From positions 3,782,001 through 3,846,000 of the forward strand of contig OY970298.1 of assembly GCA_963716215.1 (NCBI GenBank): a DNA stretch of 64,000 bases, given 5' to 3'. The translations under genes and the position numbers were made by a program. Shown piece after piece: positions 32,399 through 40,222 of the stretch (positions are counted from its first letter, which is position 1; the number at the start of each line of letters is the position of its first letter). The stretch comes from JACVRW01 sp963716215. GTDB lineage: Bacteria; Actinomycetota; Thermoleophilia; Solirubrobacterales; Thermoleophilaceae. The notes beneath the pieces were generated by a model that was not told the DNA's origin, ran no database searches, and worked only from the letters and a program-made list of their open reading frames with translations.

Positions 32399-33076
32399 AT
32401 GCCGCGACTGCACCTCCTCCGCGTCTTCTGCGACGAGCACGGCGAGGGAGGCAACCCGCTGGGGATCTTCCTCGACGGCGCCGGCGTCCCGGCCGGCGCC
32501 CGCCAGGCCGTCGCGGCCGACCTGGGACTGAGTGAGACGGTGTTCGTCGACGATCCCGAGCGCGGCGACCTGCGCATCTTCACGCCCGCGGTCGAGATGC
32601 CGTTCGCGGGCCACCCAACGGTGGGAGCCGCGTGGCTGCTGGCCGCCGAGCGCGGCGCGGTGAGCAGCCTCCGAGTGCCGGCCGGCGAGCTGCGCGTGCG
32701 CTACCAGGACAGCGCGGCCTTCGTCGCGGCGCGCCCGGAGTGGTCCCCACCGTTCGAGTGGGATCAGCTCGACTCCCCCGCCGCGGTCGAGGCGCTGACC
32801 GGGCCGCCGCGGGAGCACGACCATCTCGGGGCGTGGGCATGGATGGACGAGCTCGCCGGCACCGTCCGCGCACGCGTCTTCCCGGTGCGCTACGGGATCG
32901 CCGAGGACGAGGCGACCGGAGCCGCGACCGTGATCCTGTGCGGCCGGCTGGGGCGCCCGATCGAGGTCCGCCAGGGCCGCGGGTCGCGCATGCTCGCCCG
33001 GCCGCTGGCGGACGGCTACGTGGAGGTGGGAGGGACTTCGGCGCTGGACGAGGTGCGTGAGTACGCGCTGCCCTGA
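32399..33076 (+). CDS. PhzF family isomerase-like protein
   Basis: 225 residues. Signatures: 'RVFCDEHGEGGNPLGIFLDG', 'DLGLSETVFVDD' (the catalytic Glu region of PhzF), 'TPAVEMPFAGHPTVGAAWLL', and 'EDEATGAATVILCGRLG' in the second half. The family adopts the diaminopimelate-epimerase fold and catalyses isomerisations; only PhzF itself has a well-known role in phenazine synthesis, and no other phenazine genes are present. It is shorter than the usual 260-300 residues. The 3' end overlaps a convergent gene by 61 nt. Confidence 0.85.
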   Translation: MPRLHLLRVFCDEHGEGGNPLGIFLDGAGVPAGARQAVAADLGLSETVFVDDPERGDLRIFTPAVEMPFAGHPTVGAAWLLAAERGAVSSLRVPAGELRVRYQDSAAFVAARPEWSPPFEWDQLDSPAAVEALTGPPREHDHLGAWAWMDELAGTVRARVFPVRYGIAEDEATGAATVILCGRLGRPIEVRQGRGSRMLARPLADGYVEVGGTSALDEVREYALP

Positions 33077-33747
33077 GCGAACTCCTCGTCGCTCATCCGC
33101 AGGATCGCCACCCCGCAGCCGAAGCCGGCGACCAGGAAGACCGCCGCGCCGGCGACGAAGTACGCGTTCGAGACGATCGTGGTCTCGGTCCCGACCATCA
33201 GGGTGGCGAGCACGAGCAGCCACCCCGCCCACGCGGGCACGGCTCCCTGGCGCTGCGCGCCGACCGCGAGCAGGATCATGCCCGCGATGAAGCCGACCGG
33301 AGTCAGGTAGTAGAGGTACGACCAGCCCGAGCTCTGTAGCTCCTTCAGTACCGCGGAGCCGGCCTCCACGCCCACGTCGGGCCGGCGCGACGCCTCCGCC
33401 ACGATCGCCCACGAGTAGCCGTCGATCGTGAGCACGGCGGCCAGCCCGAGTAGCCCCGCCATCGCGAGCGCCCCGCCGACCAGCCCGAGGCGCGGGCTGC
33501 GGCGGCGCACCAGGAAGGCGAGCCCGAGGATGGCGGCGGCGAACATCAGGATCGCCAGGAATCCGAGCGCGTGGGCGGCCTGCCACCGTGTGTAGTCGTC
33601 GGCGATCGCGGCCAGCTGCTCCGCCTCGTTGCCGCGCCCAAGCTCCTCCGGGTGCAGCAGGTTGTCCGCCAGGAAGGCGAGCGGCGCGCCGATCAGCGCC
33701 GCGCCTGTCCCGAGCCGGTAGAGGCGCAGGTGCGGGAGCGCGGTCAG
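33016..33747 (-). CDS. Polytopic membrane protein, probable CTG start
   Basis: 243 residues with six likely transmembrane helices (for example 'LGTGAALIGAPLAFLADNLL', 'ALGFLAILMFAAAILGLAFLV', 'LVGGALAMAGLLGLAAVLTI', 'TPVGFIAGMILLAVGA', 'GWLLVLATLMVGTE', 'YFVAGAAVFLVAGFGCG'). No ATG, GTG or TTG occurs in frame near the 5' end. A CTG at 33747 overlaps the upstream stop as CTGA, the same geometry as ATGA/GTGA/TTGA elsewhere, so CTG is proposed as start. It resembles uncharacterised DUF4386-like proteins, but this is weak. Confidence 0.6.
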   Translation of the reverse strand: MTALPHLRLYRLGTGAALIGAPLAFLADNLLHPEELGRGNEAEQLAAIADDYTRWQAAHALGFLAILMFAAAILGLAFLVRRRSPRLGLVGGALAMAGLLGLAAVLTIDGYSWAIVAEASRRPDVGVEAGSAVLKELQSSGWSYLYYLTPVGFIAGMILLAVGAQRQGAVPAWAGWLLVLATLMVGTETTIVSNAYFVAGAAVFLVAGFGCGVAILRMSDEEFAQGSAYSRTSSSAEVPPTST

Positions 33748-34391
33748 ATCGCGCCTCCGCCGGGGGACATGAACGCGATCGCCGGGCCGAGCCCGGCGTC
33801 CGTGGTCACCGTGGCGATGCGGCGCCCCGGCTGCACGGCGTCGCGGGCGGTTCCCAGCCGCTCGCCCAACACGGCCGCGGGCGCGTCGAGGTCCTCCACC
33901 AGGAACGAGATGCCCCACAGGCGCGCGGGACCGCCCGCATCCGACGCGATGCGGGTTCCAGGCGGCGCCTGCACCACCTCGAGGATCAGCTCGCCCATCC
34001 GGAAGAACGCCTGCCGCCGCGACCCGCCAGGGGTGTCCCCCTCACGCACGCGGCGCAGGTCGAAGCCGGCGTCGCGCAGGACGGCCGTCGTGCGATCGAG
34101 GTCAGGCGTGATGACCACGAGGTGATCGATCGAGACCGTCCCGTTCGGGTGCGCCGGCGCGGAGACGGGCGGGGCCTGCGACGCCCCGGTGTCCAGGCCG
34201 TCGAGGTCGAGCGAGCCCGCGTCGCGGAGCGACCAACCCACGATCCCGCGGCGCTCCCCCGGTCCCTGGAGGCACAACCGCACCGTGCCGACCTCGCACA
34301 GTTCGTCCCGCACCGCGAACCCCGCCGCGGCCCACGCCTCCGGCGCGGCCGCGATGAACAGCTCGTCGACGGTTGGCACTCGCCTGCTCAC
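33744..34391 (-). CDS. VOC/glyoxalase-like domain protein
   Basis: 215 residues. The N-terminal half has a partly degenerate module ('AAPEAWAAAGFAVRDELCEVG'); the second half is clearer: 'VSIDHLVVITPDLDRTTAVLRDAGFDLRRVRE', in parts, and 'LWGISFLVEDLDAPAAVLGERLG'. 'MGELILEVVQAPPG' supplies a Glu that usually binds metal. The role is unknown. GTG start. Confidence 0.75.
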   Translation of the reverse strand: MSRRVPTVDELFIAAAPEAWAAAGFAVRDELCEVGTVRLCLQGPGERRGIVGWSLRDAGSLDLDGLDTGASQAPPVSAPAHPNGTVSIDHLVVITPDLDRTTAVLRDAGFDLRRVREGDTPGGSRRQAFFRMGELILEVVQAPPGTRIASDAGGPARLWGISFLVEDLDAPAAVLGERLGTARDAVQPGRRIATVTTDAGLGPAIAFMSPGGGAI

Positions 34392-34406
34392 CTCCGCCGC
34401 AGCATT

Positions 34407-34715
34407 TCAGGTGATCGCGCGCACCGCGGCTGCGCCAACGGCACCGGCCAGCACGGTCACCAGCAGCGGCGCCCGCAACACCACCGCCACCCCCGCGCAG
34501 GCCAGGCCGGCTGCGCGCGCGTCGACGGTCAGCTCCTGGTCGTGCGCGAACGTGCCGGTGAGGATGAGCGCGGTGAGCAGCGCTGGAGCGAGCAGAGCGA
34601 TCACGGCATCGGCGCCGGCCGGCAGCTCGCGCCCGCCGACGATCGCCGGCCCGGCGGCCTTGAGGAGGAACGTGGTCACCACGAGCCCGCCGATCGCGAT
34701 CCAGACCTCGGTCAT
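34407..34715 (-). CDS. azlD: AzlD family branched-chain amino acid exporter, small subunit
   Basis: 102 residues and three to four transmembrane helices ('VWIAIGGLVVTTFLLKAAGP', 'VIALLAPALLTALILTGTF', 'LLVTVLAGAVGAAAVRA'). AzlD partners AzlC in exporting branched-chain amino acids or analogues. It overlaps azlC by ATGA. Length and the 'LLKAAGP' segment fit the family. Confidence 0.87.
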   Translation of the reverse strand: MTEVWIAIGGLVVTTFLLKAAGPAIVGGRELPAGADAVIALLAPALLTALILTGTFAHDQELTVDARAAGLACAGVAVVLRAPLLVTVLAGAVGAAAVRAIT

Positions 34716-35395
34716 GAGCGCCACAGCCCCAGCAGGGCGGCGCTCGAGGCGAGCAGCACGGGCACGCCCGGGGGCAGCACGGGCGTCAGCGCGAGCGCGA
34801 TCACGCCGGCCAGGAGCGCGGTCGCTACCGCGTGCGGCCTGCCGAGTTCGGGCGCGAGCAGGCCGAGGAAGAAGGCCGGGAAGATTGCGTCGAGGCCGAG
34901 CGCGGCCGGGTCGCCGAGCGCGTCGCCGAAGAACACTCCCAGCGCCGTGCCCCCCACCCACGTCACGTACTGCGGCAGGGTGGCGCCGAGCATCGCCTCG
35001 CGGTCGAAGCCGCCGGGGCCGCGCGCGGCCAGCGCCCAGGAGGCGTCGACCATGGCCTGCCCCTCGGCCGCGCGGCGCATTGCGCCTCCCCGCAGGGCCG
35101 GCGCGGCCGCGACCCCCATCGGGAGGTAGCGCAGGTTCAGCATCGTCCCCGTCGCGATCGCCGTGACGGGATCGCCGCCGGCCGCGAGCACCGCCGTGGC
35201 CCCGAACTGCGCCGCTCCCGCGAACACGAACGCCGACATCACGATCGGCGCCCAGGTGCCCATCAAGGGCTCGGCGATCACGCCGAACGAGACGCCCATG
35301 ATGCCGCCGGCGGCCGCGAAGCCTATGCCGGCACGCAGGCCCGGGCGATACGCCTCGAGCCTGTTGGGCTCCGCGACCTCACCGGCCCCGCTCAT
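34712..35395 (-). CDS. azlC: AzlC family branched-chain amino acid permease, large subunit
   Basis: 227 residues. 'GLRAGIGFAAAGGIMGVSFGVIA' and 'SAFVFAGAAQFGATAVLAAGGD' are the family's opening helices, and 'NLRYLPMGVAAAPALRG' the conserved loop. About seven helices. With AzlD it forms an exporter. It is coupled (ATGA) to the arginase-like gene upstream, which links amino-acid breakdown to efflux. Confidence 0.9.
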   Translation of the reverse strand: MSGAGEVAEPNRLEAYRPGLRAGIGFAAAGGIMGVSFGVIAEPLMGTWAPIVMSAFVFAGAAQFGATAVLAAGGDPVTAIATGTMLNLRYLPMGVAAAPALRGGAMRRAAEGQAMVDASWALAARGPGGFDREAMLGATLPQYVTWVGGTALGVFFGDALGDPAALGLDAIFPAFFLGLLAPELGRPHAVATALLAGVIALALTPVLPPGVPVLLASSAALLGLWRS

Positions 35396-36315
35396 GCGGC
35401 GCGCAGGCGGGGCGAAGCAGCGAGGGAGTCGGCGAGCAGGGACGCGAAGCGCCCGAGCATGTGCCCCTCCTCGTCGCCGTGCAGCGGGTTCAGCTCCGTC
35501 ACGGTCAGGGCGCTCAACCGCTCGCTGCCCAGCAGGGTCCTGAGCGCCCGCATGGCGGCCTCGAGCGTGAGCCCGTCGCCGCGGACGGCGTCCTCCGAGA
35601 GCTGGGCGTCGTTGAAGTCCACGACGTCGACGTCGAAGTGCACGAGCAGGCGGTCGAAGCGCATGGCGAAGCCGTCCAGCACACGTCGCGCCACGCCCTC
35701 CGGGTCGCCGGCGACCGCGTCCATCGGGACCCCCGCCAGGCCGCGGCGCACCATCACGTCGAACTCGAACGGACGTGTCCTTTCGGGCCCGTAGGACAGA
35801 AACAGCACTTGAGCATCATCCAGGAGCGGCACGCTCGGGCCGATTGCAGCCAGCTCCGGCGCGGCGCCGTCGACCCCCAGCGCGTGCGCCATCCCCATCC
35901 AGTCGAAGGTGCCCTCGGTGACGCTCGCGGGCGTGTTGAGGTCCGGATGCATGTCGAAGTAGACGAGCCCGATGCGCTCGCCGTGCGCGAGGTGGCCCGC
36001 AATCACTCCCAGCTCGATCGAGCAGTCGCCGCCGAGCACGAGCAACGGTCCGGCGGCGTCGGCGAGCGCTCGCTCCACGCGCCCGGCGGTCTCGCGGACG
36101 ATGTCCACGACGGCGTCGAGGTTCTGCGCGCGCGGACGCTCGCGGTCCACGCGCCAGCGCCACACCGGCGAGTCGCCCAGGTCGTGCACGTCGATGCCGC
36201 GCTCGCGCAGCGCCTGGCCGAGACCGGCCTCGCGCAGGGCGGCCGGCGCCAGCTCCTGCCCGGGCGTGAAGGAGCCGGCGCTCGTGGGAACTCCGAGGAT
36301 CGTCAAGGCGGACAT
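35392..36315 (-). CDS. Arginase/agmatinase family ureohydrolase
   Basis: 307 residues. Binuclear manganese motifs: 'LVLGGDCSIELGVIAGHL' (Cys where arginases normally have the first His ligand, GGDHS), 'VYFDMHPDLNTP' (DxHxD), and 'VHFDVDVVDF' (DVD). 'TELNPLHGDEEGHMLGRF' matches the C-terminal active-site helix. The GGDC variant occurs in some uncharacterised arginase-like proteins, so the substrate may not be arginine. First gene of an arginase-azlC-azlD operon. Confidence 0.82.
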   Translation of the reverse strand: MSALTILGVPTSAGSFTPGQELAPAALREAGLGQALRERGIDVHDLGDSPVWRWRVDRERPRAQNLDAVVDIVRETAGRVERALADAAGPLLVLGGDCSIELGVIAGHLAHGERIGLVYFDMHPDLNTPASVTEGTFDWMGMAHALGVDGAAPELAAIGPSVPLLDDAQVLFLSYGPERTRPFEFDVMVRRGLAGVPMDAVAGDPEGVARRVLDGFAMRFDRLLVHFDVDVVDFNDAQLSEDAVRGDGLTLEAAMRALRTLLGSERLSALTVTELNPLHGDEEGHMLGRFASLLADSLAASPRLRAA

Positions 36316-36364
36316 GGCCGAAGTCTGCCCAGCTCGGATACCGTCTAAACGAGTTAGGTGGTTA

Positions 36365-37564
36365 TCAGACCGCGGCAGGCAGGGCGACCGCCTGCTCGAG
36401 CGCGGCCCGGCGACTCAGCGCCACAGCGCCGCGCACGGCGGCCTCGCCGCCGAGCCGGGCGGGCAGCACGCGGCAGCGCATCCGGCGGCCCGCCAGCGCG
36501 CGCGTCTCGAGCTCGCCCTCGATCGGGACCCGCAGCCACTCCGACAGCGGCGCCAGGTAGCCGCCCAGCAGGACCGCCTCGGGATCGAGCAGGTTGGCCA
36601 GCGACGCGATCGCGATCCCGAGCGTGTGGCCGACCTGGCTGAGCGCCTCGAGTGTCCGCGCGTGTCCCGCCCGGGCGCTCTCGGCGAGCATTGCGCCCGG
36701 CCACTCCGGCCGCGTGCCCTCGCAGCGCATGCGCGCGTCCCATCCGGCCAGCCGCAGGAGGGCGTCCTGCCCGGCCAAGCGCTCGAGGCAGCCGCGGCCG
36801 CCGCACCCGCAGGGTGGCCCGTACGGGTCGATCGTGAGATGTCCGAACTCCCCCGCGAACCCGGAGGCCCCCCGGAACAACTCGCCGCGCAGGACGACGC
36901 CGGCACCGATCCCGATCTCACCGGACACGTAGACGAAATCGCGCAGGCCGCGCCCGGCGCCTTCGAACAGCTCGGCGACCGCGCCGAGGTTGGCCTCGTT
37001 CTCCACGCGCACCTCGTAGGACGGATCCTCCAGGGCCTCGTTGAGCAGACTCGCCACCGGCACGTCCGCCCAGCCCAGGTTCGGGGCCACCGCCAGCTCG
37101 CCCCGCGGGTCCACGAGACCGGGAACCGCGACCGTGGCCAGCATCGGGCGCCGCCCGACCGCGAACGGCGCCTCGACCGCCTGCTCGACCAGGCGCGCGA
37201 GCGCCGCGATCACGTCCTCCGGCGACGCCGCGCGGTTGTCGTTCGCCACGAACGCGCGATGGCGCACGTCGCCGGCCAGGTCGGTCGCCCACACCGCGAG
37301 GTAGTCGACGTTGATCTCGAGGCCCAGCACGAACGGGCCGCTCGGGTCGAGCTCGACGTTCTGGGCCGGGCGACCGACGGTGCCCGGGCGCTCCCCGTCG
37401 GGCGAGTCGCGCAGCAGCCCCGTGTCGATCAGGTCGGCGACCAGGCTCGACACGGTGCTCTTGTTGAGCCCGGTCTCGAGGGCGAGCGTGGACCGCGAGC
37501 GCGGGCCGTTGTCGGCCACCTGGCGCAGGACCAGCGCGAGGTTGTACTCGCGGACCGGTCTCAT
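36365..37564 (-). CDS. ROK family transcriptional regulator (XylR-like)
   Basis: 399 residues from ATG 37564. A winged helix at the N-terminus ('NGPRSRSTLALETGLNKSTVSSLVADL', in parts) precedes a ROK sugar-kinase fold with the cysteine-rich zinc motif 'GPPCGCGGRGCLERLAG'. 'NEANLGAVAELFEGAGRG' and 'VSGEIGIGAGVVLRGELF' are the typical sugar and ATP-side segments. It is coupled by ATGA to xylA and should repress the xylose genes by binding the operator at 38740-38764 unless xylose is bound. Confidence 0.9.
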   Translation of the reverse strand: MRPVREYNLALVLRQVADNGPRSRSTLALETGLNKSTVSSLVADLIDTGLLRDSPDGERPGTVGRPAQNVELDPSGPFVLGLEINVDYLAVWATDLAGDVRHRAFVANDNRAASPEDVIAALARLVEQAVEAPFAVGRRPMLATVAVPGLVDPRGELAVAPNLGWADVPVASLLNEALEDPSYEVRVENEANLGAVAELFEGAGRGLRDFVYVSGEIGIGAGVVLRGELFRGASGFAGEFGHLTIDPYGPPCGCGGRGCLERLAGQDALLRLAGWDARMRCEGTRPEWPGAMLAESARAGHARTLEALSQVGHTLGIAIASLANLLDPEAVLLGGYLAPLSEWLRVPIEGELETRALAGRRMRCRVLPARLGGEAAVRGAVALSRRAALEQAVALPAAV

Positions 37565-38724
37565 CGCAGCCCCAGGATCAGGTCGACGGCCAGCTGGTCG
37601 AGCCGCTCGTTGCGGCACTCGCGCGCGCCCAGCGCATCCAGGTCATGCCGCTCGGCCAGCAGCTCGTCGACCGCCGCCGCGGAGTAGGGGCCGACCGTGT
37701 CCACGGCCAGCTCCGCCACCTTCGCGTCGGCCTCCGCCTGGGCGATCTCGGGGTCGCTCGCCCACTGCGCGGCGCGCTCCTTCAGCGCGAGGTAGGTGCG
37801 CATGCAGCCGGAGGCGAAGTCCCACACGCCCTCGTGCGACTCCACCCGCAGCGGCCGGGCGTCGAAGTGGCGGGCGCCGTCGTAGCCCGAGTCCTCGAGC
37901 AGCTTGACGAGGAAGAAGGCGTCCTTGAGGCCCACGGCGCCGAAGCGGAAGTCCTGGTCGTAGCGCCCGATCCGCTGGGCGTTGAGGTCGATGTGGAAGA
38001 GCTTGCCGGCCCAGAGCGCCTGAGCCACTCCGTGCAGGAACGACAGCCCGGCCATCGTCTCGTGCGCCACCTCCGGGTTCACGCCGACCATCTCGGGGTG
38101 CTCGAGGCGCTCGATGAAGGCCAGCGCGTGGCCGACCGTGGGCAGGAAGATGTCGCCGCGCGGCTCGTTCGGCTTCGGCTCGAGCGCGAAGCGCATGTCG
38201 TAGCCGCGGTCGCGCACGTAGCCGCAGAGGAAGTCGATCGCCTCCCGATAGCGCTCGAGCGCGTCGCGGGCCGGCTTGGCGGCATCGGCCTCCACGCCCT
38301 CGCGCCCGCCCCAGAACACGAACACCGGCGCGCCCAGCTCGGCGCCGACGTCGATCTGGCGCATCACCTTCCGCAGGGCGTAGCGGCGCACCTCGCGGTC
38401 GTTGGCGGTGAACGCGCCGTCCTTGAACACCGGGTGCGTAAAGAGGTTGGTGGTGGCCATGGAGACCTTCATGCCGGTCTCGTCGAGCGCCTTCACGAAC
38501 TCCGCCTTGATGCGCTCGCGCTCGGCATCGTCAGCATCGGGCGGCAGCAGGTCGTCGTCGTGGAAGCAGACCCCGTAGGCGCCCAGCTCGGCGAGCTTGC
38601 GCACGGTGTCGGGCGGCTTGAGCCCGGGCCGCGTCTCGACGCCGAACGGGTCGTTGCCCTTGTGGCCCACGGTCCAGAGCCCGAACGTGAACTTGTGCTC
38701 CGGCTTGGGGGTCAGCTCTACCAC
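37561..38724 (-). CDS. xylA: Xylose isomerase
   Basis: 387 residues from GTG 38724, with a good AGGAG ribosome-binding site 6 nt upstream. It interconverts D-xylose and D-xylulose. Landmarks are 'FTFGLWTVGHKGNDPFG', catalytic 'FHDDDLLPP' (His-Asp), 'VFWGGREGVEADAAK', 'FALEPKPNEPRGDIFLPT' (metal Glu and Lys), 'GVNPEVAHETMAGL' and 'LFHIDLNAQRIGRYDQDFRFG' (metal Asp/His). The short-type (class I, about 390 residues) of actinobacteria. Confidence 0.96.
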   Translation of the reverse strand: MVELTPKPEHKFTFGLWTVGHKGNDPFGVETRPGLKPPDTVRKLAELGAYGVCFHDDDLLPPDADDAERERIKAEFVKALDETGMKVSMATTNLFTHPVFKDGAFTANDREVRRYALRKVMRQIDVGAELGAPVFVFWGGREGVEADAAKPARDALERYREAIDFLCGYVRDRGYDMRFALEPKPNEPRGDIFLPTVGHALAFIERLEHPEMVGVNPEVAHETMAGLSFLHGVAQALWAGKLFHIDLNAQRIGRYDQDFRFGAVGLKDAFFLVKLLEDSGYDGARHFDARPLRVESHEGVWDFASGCMRTYLALKERAAQWASDPEIAQAEADAKVAELAVDTVGPYSAAAVDELLAERHDLDALGARECRNERLDQLAVDLILGLR

Positions 38725-38739
38725 GCGCTCTCCTTGCAA

Positions 38740-38764
38740 TTAGTTGGGGCAGCCAACAAACTAG
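38740..38764. promoter_or_regulatory. xyl operator between xylA and xylB
   Basis: A 25-bp AT-rich imperfect palindrome, TTAGTT at one end and CAACAAACTA near the other. It has the length and outer sequence of the XylR (ROK) operator known from Bacillus. It lies in the 44-bp gap between the divergent xylA and xylB starts and is the obvious target for the ROK repressor. Confidence 0.75.
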
Positions 38765-38768
38765 CCGC

Positions 38769-40214
38769 GTGGCCGCGACCGGTCAATTCGCAGCCGGGGT
38801 GGACTGCTCCACCCAGGCCACCAAGGTGCTGGTCGTGGATCCCGACGACGGCCGCGTGGTCGCCACCGGCAGGGCGCCGCACGAGGTGACCGGCAGCGAC
38901 GGAGCGCGCGAGACAGACCCGGCCGTCTGGTGGGAGGCGCTGCGCGTGGCGCTGGCGGAGACCGGCCGCGCCGCCGAAGTGGGCGCGATCTCGGTGGCGG
39001 GGCAGCAGCACGGACTGGTGGTCACCGACGCCGACGGGCGGCCGCTGCGCCCGGCGGTGCTCTGGAACGACACCCGCTCGGCGCCCGACGCGGCCGCGCT
39101 GCGTGACGAGCTGGGCCCCGAAGCCTGGGCGGAGCGCGTGGGCGTCGTGCCGGTGCCGTCGTTCACGGTCACGCGCTGGGCCTGGCTGCGGCGCACCGAG
39201 CCGGAGGTCGCGGCCGCGGCGCGCGCGGTGCGGCTCCCGCACGACTGGCTCGGCGAGCGCCTCTGCGGCCGCGGCGCAACCGACCGCGGCGACGCCTCCG
39301 GCACCGGCTGGTGGTCCACGCGCGACGAGGACTACCTGGCCGACGTGCTCGAGCTGTCCGCCGTCGAGCTGGACCGCTCACTCCTGCCGGACGTGCTCGG
39401 CCCGCGGGAGGCGGCCGGTGCCGTCCACGCGAACGCTGCCGCCGAGCTGGGCCTGCCCGCCGGCGCGGCGGTGGGCCCGGGCACCGGCGACAACATGGGC
39501 GCGGCGCTGGGGCTCGGCCTGCGCCCGGGTGAGGCCGCGATCAGCCTCGGCACCTCCGGCACCGCGTACGCGGCGATGAGCGAGCGGGCCGTGGACCCGA
39601 GCGGGCTGATCGCCGGCTTCGCCGACGCCACGGGCGGGTTCCTGCCGCTCGCGGCGACGCTCAACTGCACCCTCGCCGTGGACCGAGTGGCGACCTGGCT
39701 CGGGCTCGAGCGCGAAGCGGTGGGACAGCGCACCGAGGTCACGGTCCTCCCCTACCTCGACGGCGAGCGCACCCCGAACCTGCCACGCGCCAGCGGCACG
39801 ATCGCCGGGCTGCGCCACGACACTGAGCCCGGGCAGATCCTGCTCGCGGCCTACGAGGGCGCGGTCGCTTCGTTGGTTGAGGCGCTCGAGCTGCTCTCAG
39901 GTGTCGGGTCTGGCGTCGATCCGGACGCCCCTGTCGTCCTGATCGGGGGCGGGGCGCGCGGCGGCGTCTGGCAGGACACGGTCGCGCGCCTGTCGGGCCG
40001 CGCCGTTCAGATACCGGACACCGAGGAGTTGGTGGCGCTCGGCGCGGCCGCCCAGGCGGCCGCGGTGCTCACCGGCGAGCCACCCGAGGCGATCGCAGGC
40101 CGCTGGGACAAGCGCGCCGGAAGGCTCGTGGAACCGCCAGCCGAGCCGGACACCGAGACGCTGGCGCGCATCCGGGCGACACGCGAGGCGGCGCTGGGGT
40201 TGCTGGACCCGTAG
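38769..40214 (+). CDS. xylB: Xylulokinase
   Basis: 481 residues, FGGY kinase phosphorylating D-xylulose. 'FAAGVDCSTQATKVLVVDPDDG' (read N-terminal, phosphate 1 motif), 'SVAGQQHGLVVTDADG' and 'LWNDTRS' (substrate loop), 'PHDWLGERLCG', 'GTGDNMGAALGLGLRPGEAAISLGTSGTAYA' in parts with the catalytic Asp, and C-terminal 'LIGGGARGGVWQDTVARLSG'. GTG start. Divergent from xylA across the operator. Confidence 0.95.
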   Translation: MAATGQFAAGVDCSTQATKVLVVDPDDGRVVATGRAPHEVTGSDGARETDPAVWWEALRVALAETGRAAEVGAISVAGQQHGLVVTDADGRPLRPAVLWNDTRSAPDAAALRDELGPEAWAERVGVVPVPSFTVTRWAWLRRTEPEVAAAARAVRLPHDWLGERLCGRGATDRGDASGTGWWSTRDEDYLADVLELSAVELDRSLLPDVLGPREAAGAVHANAAAELGLPAGAAVGPGTGDNMGAALGLGLRPGEAAISLGTSGTAYAAMSERAVDPSGLIAGFADATGGFLPLAATLNCTLAVDRVATWLGLEREAVGQRTEVTVLPYLDGERTPNLPRASGTIAGLRHDTEPGQILLAAYEGAVASLVEALELLSGVGSGVDPDAPVVLIGGGARGGVWQDTVARLSGRAVQIPDTEELVALGAAAQAAAVLTGEPPEAIAGRWDKRAGRLVEPPAEPDTETLARIRATREAALGLLDP

Positions 40215-40222
40215 CGGTCCGG

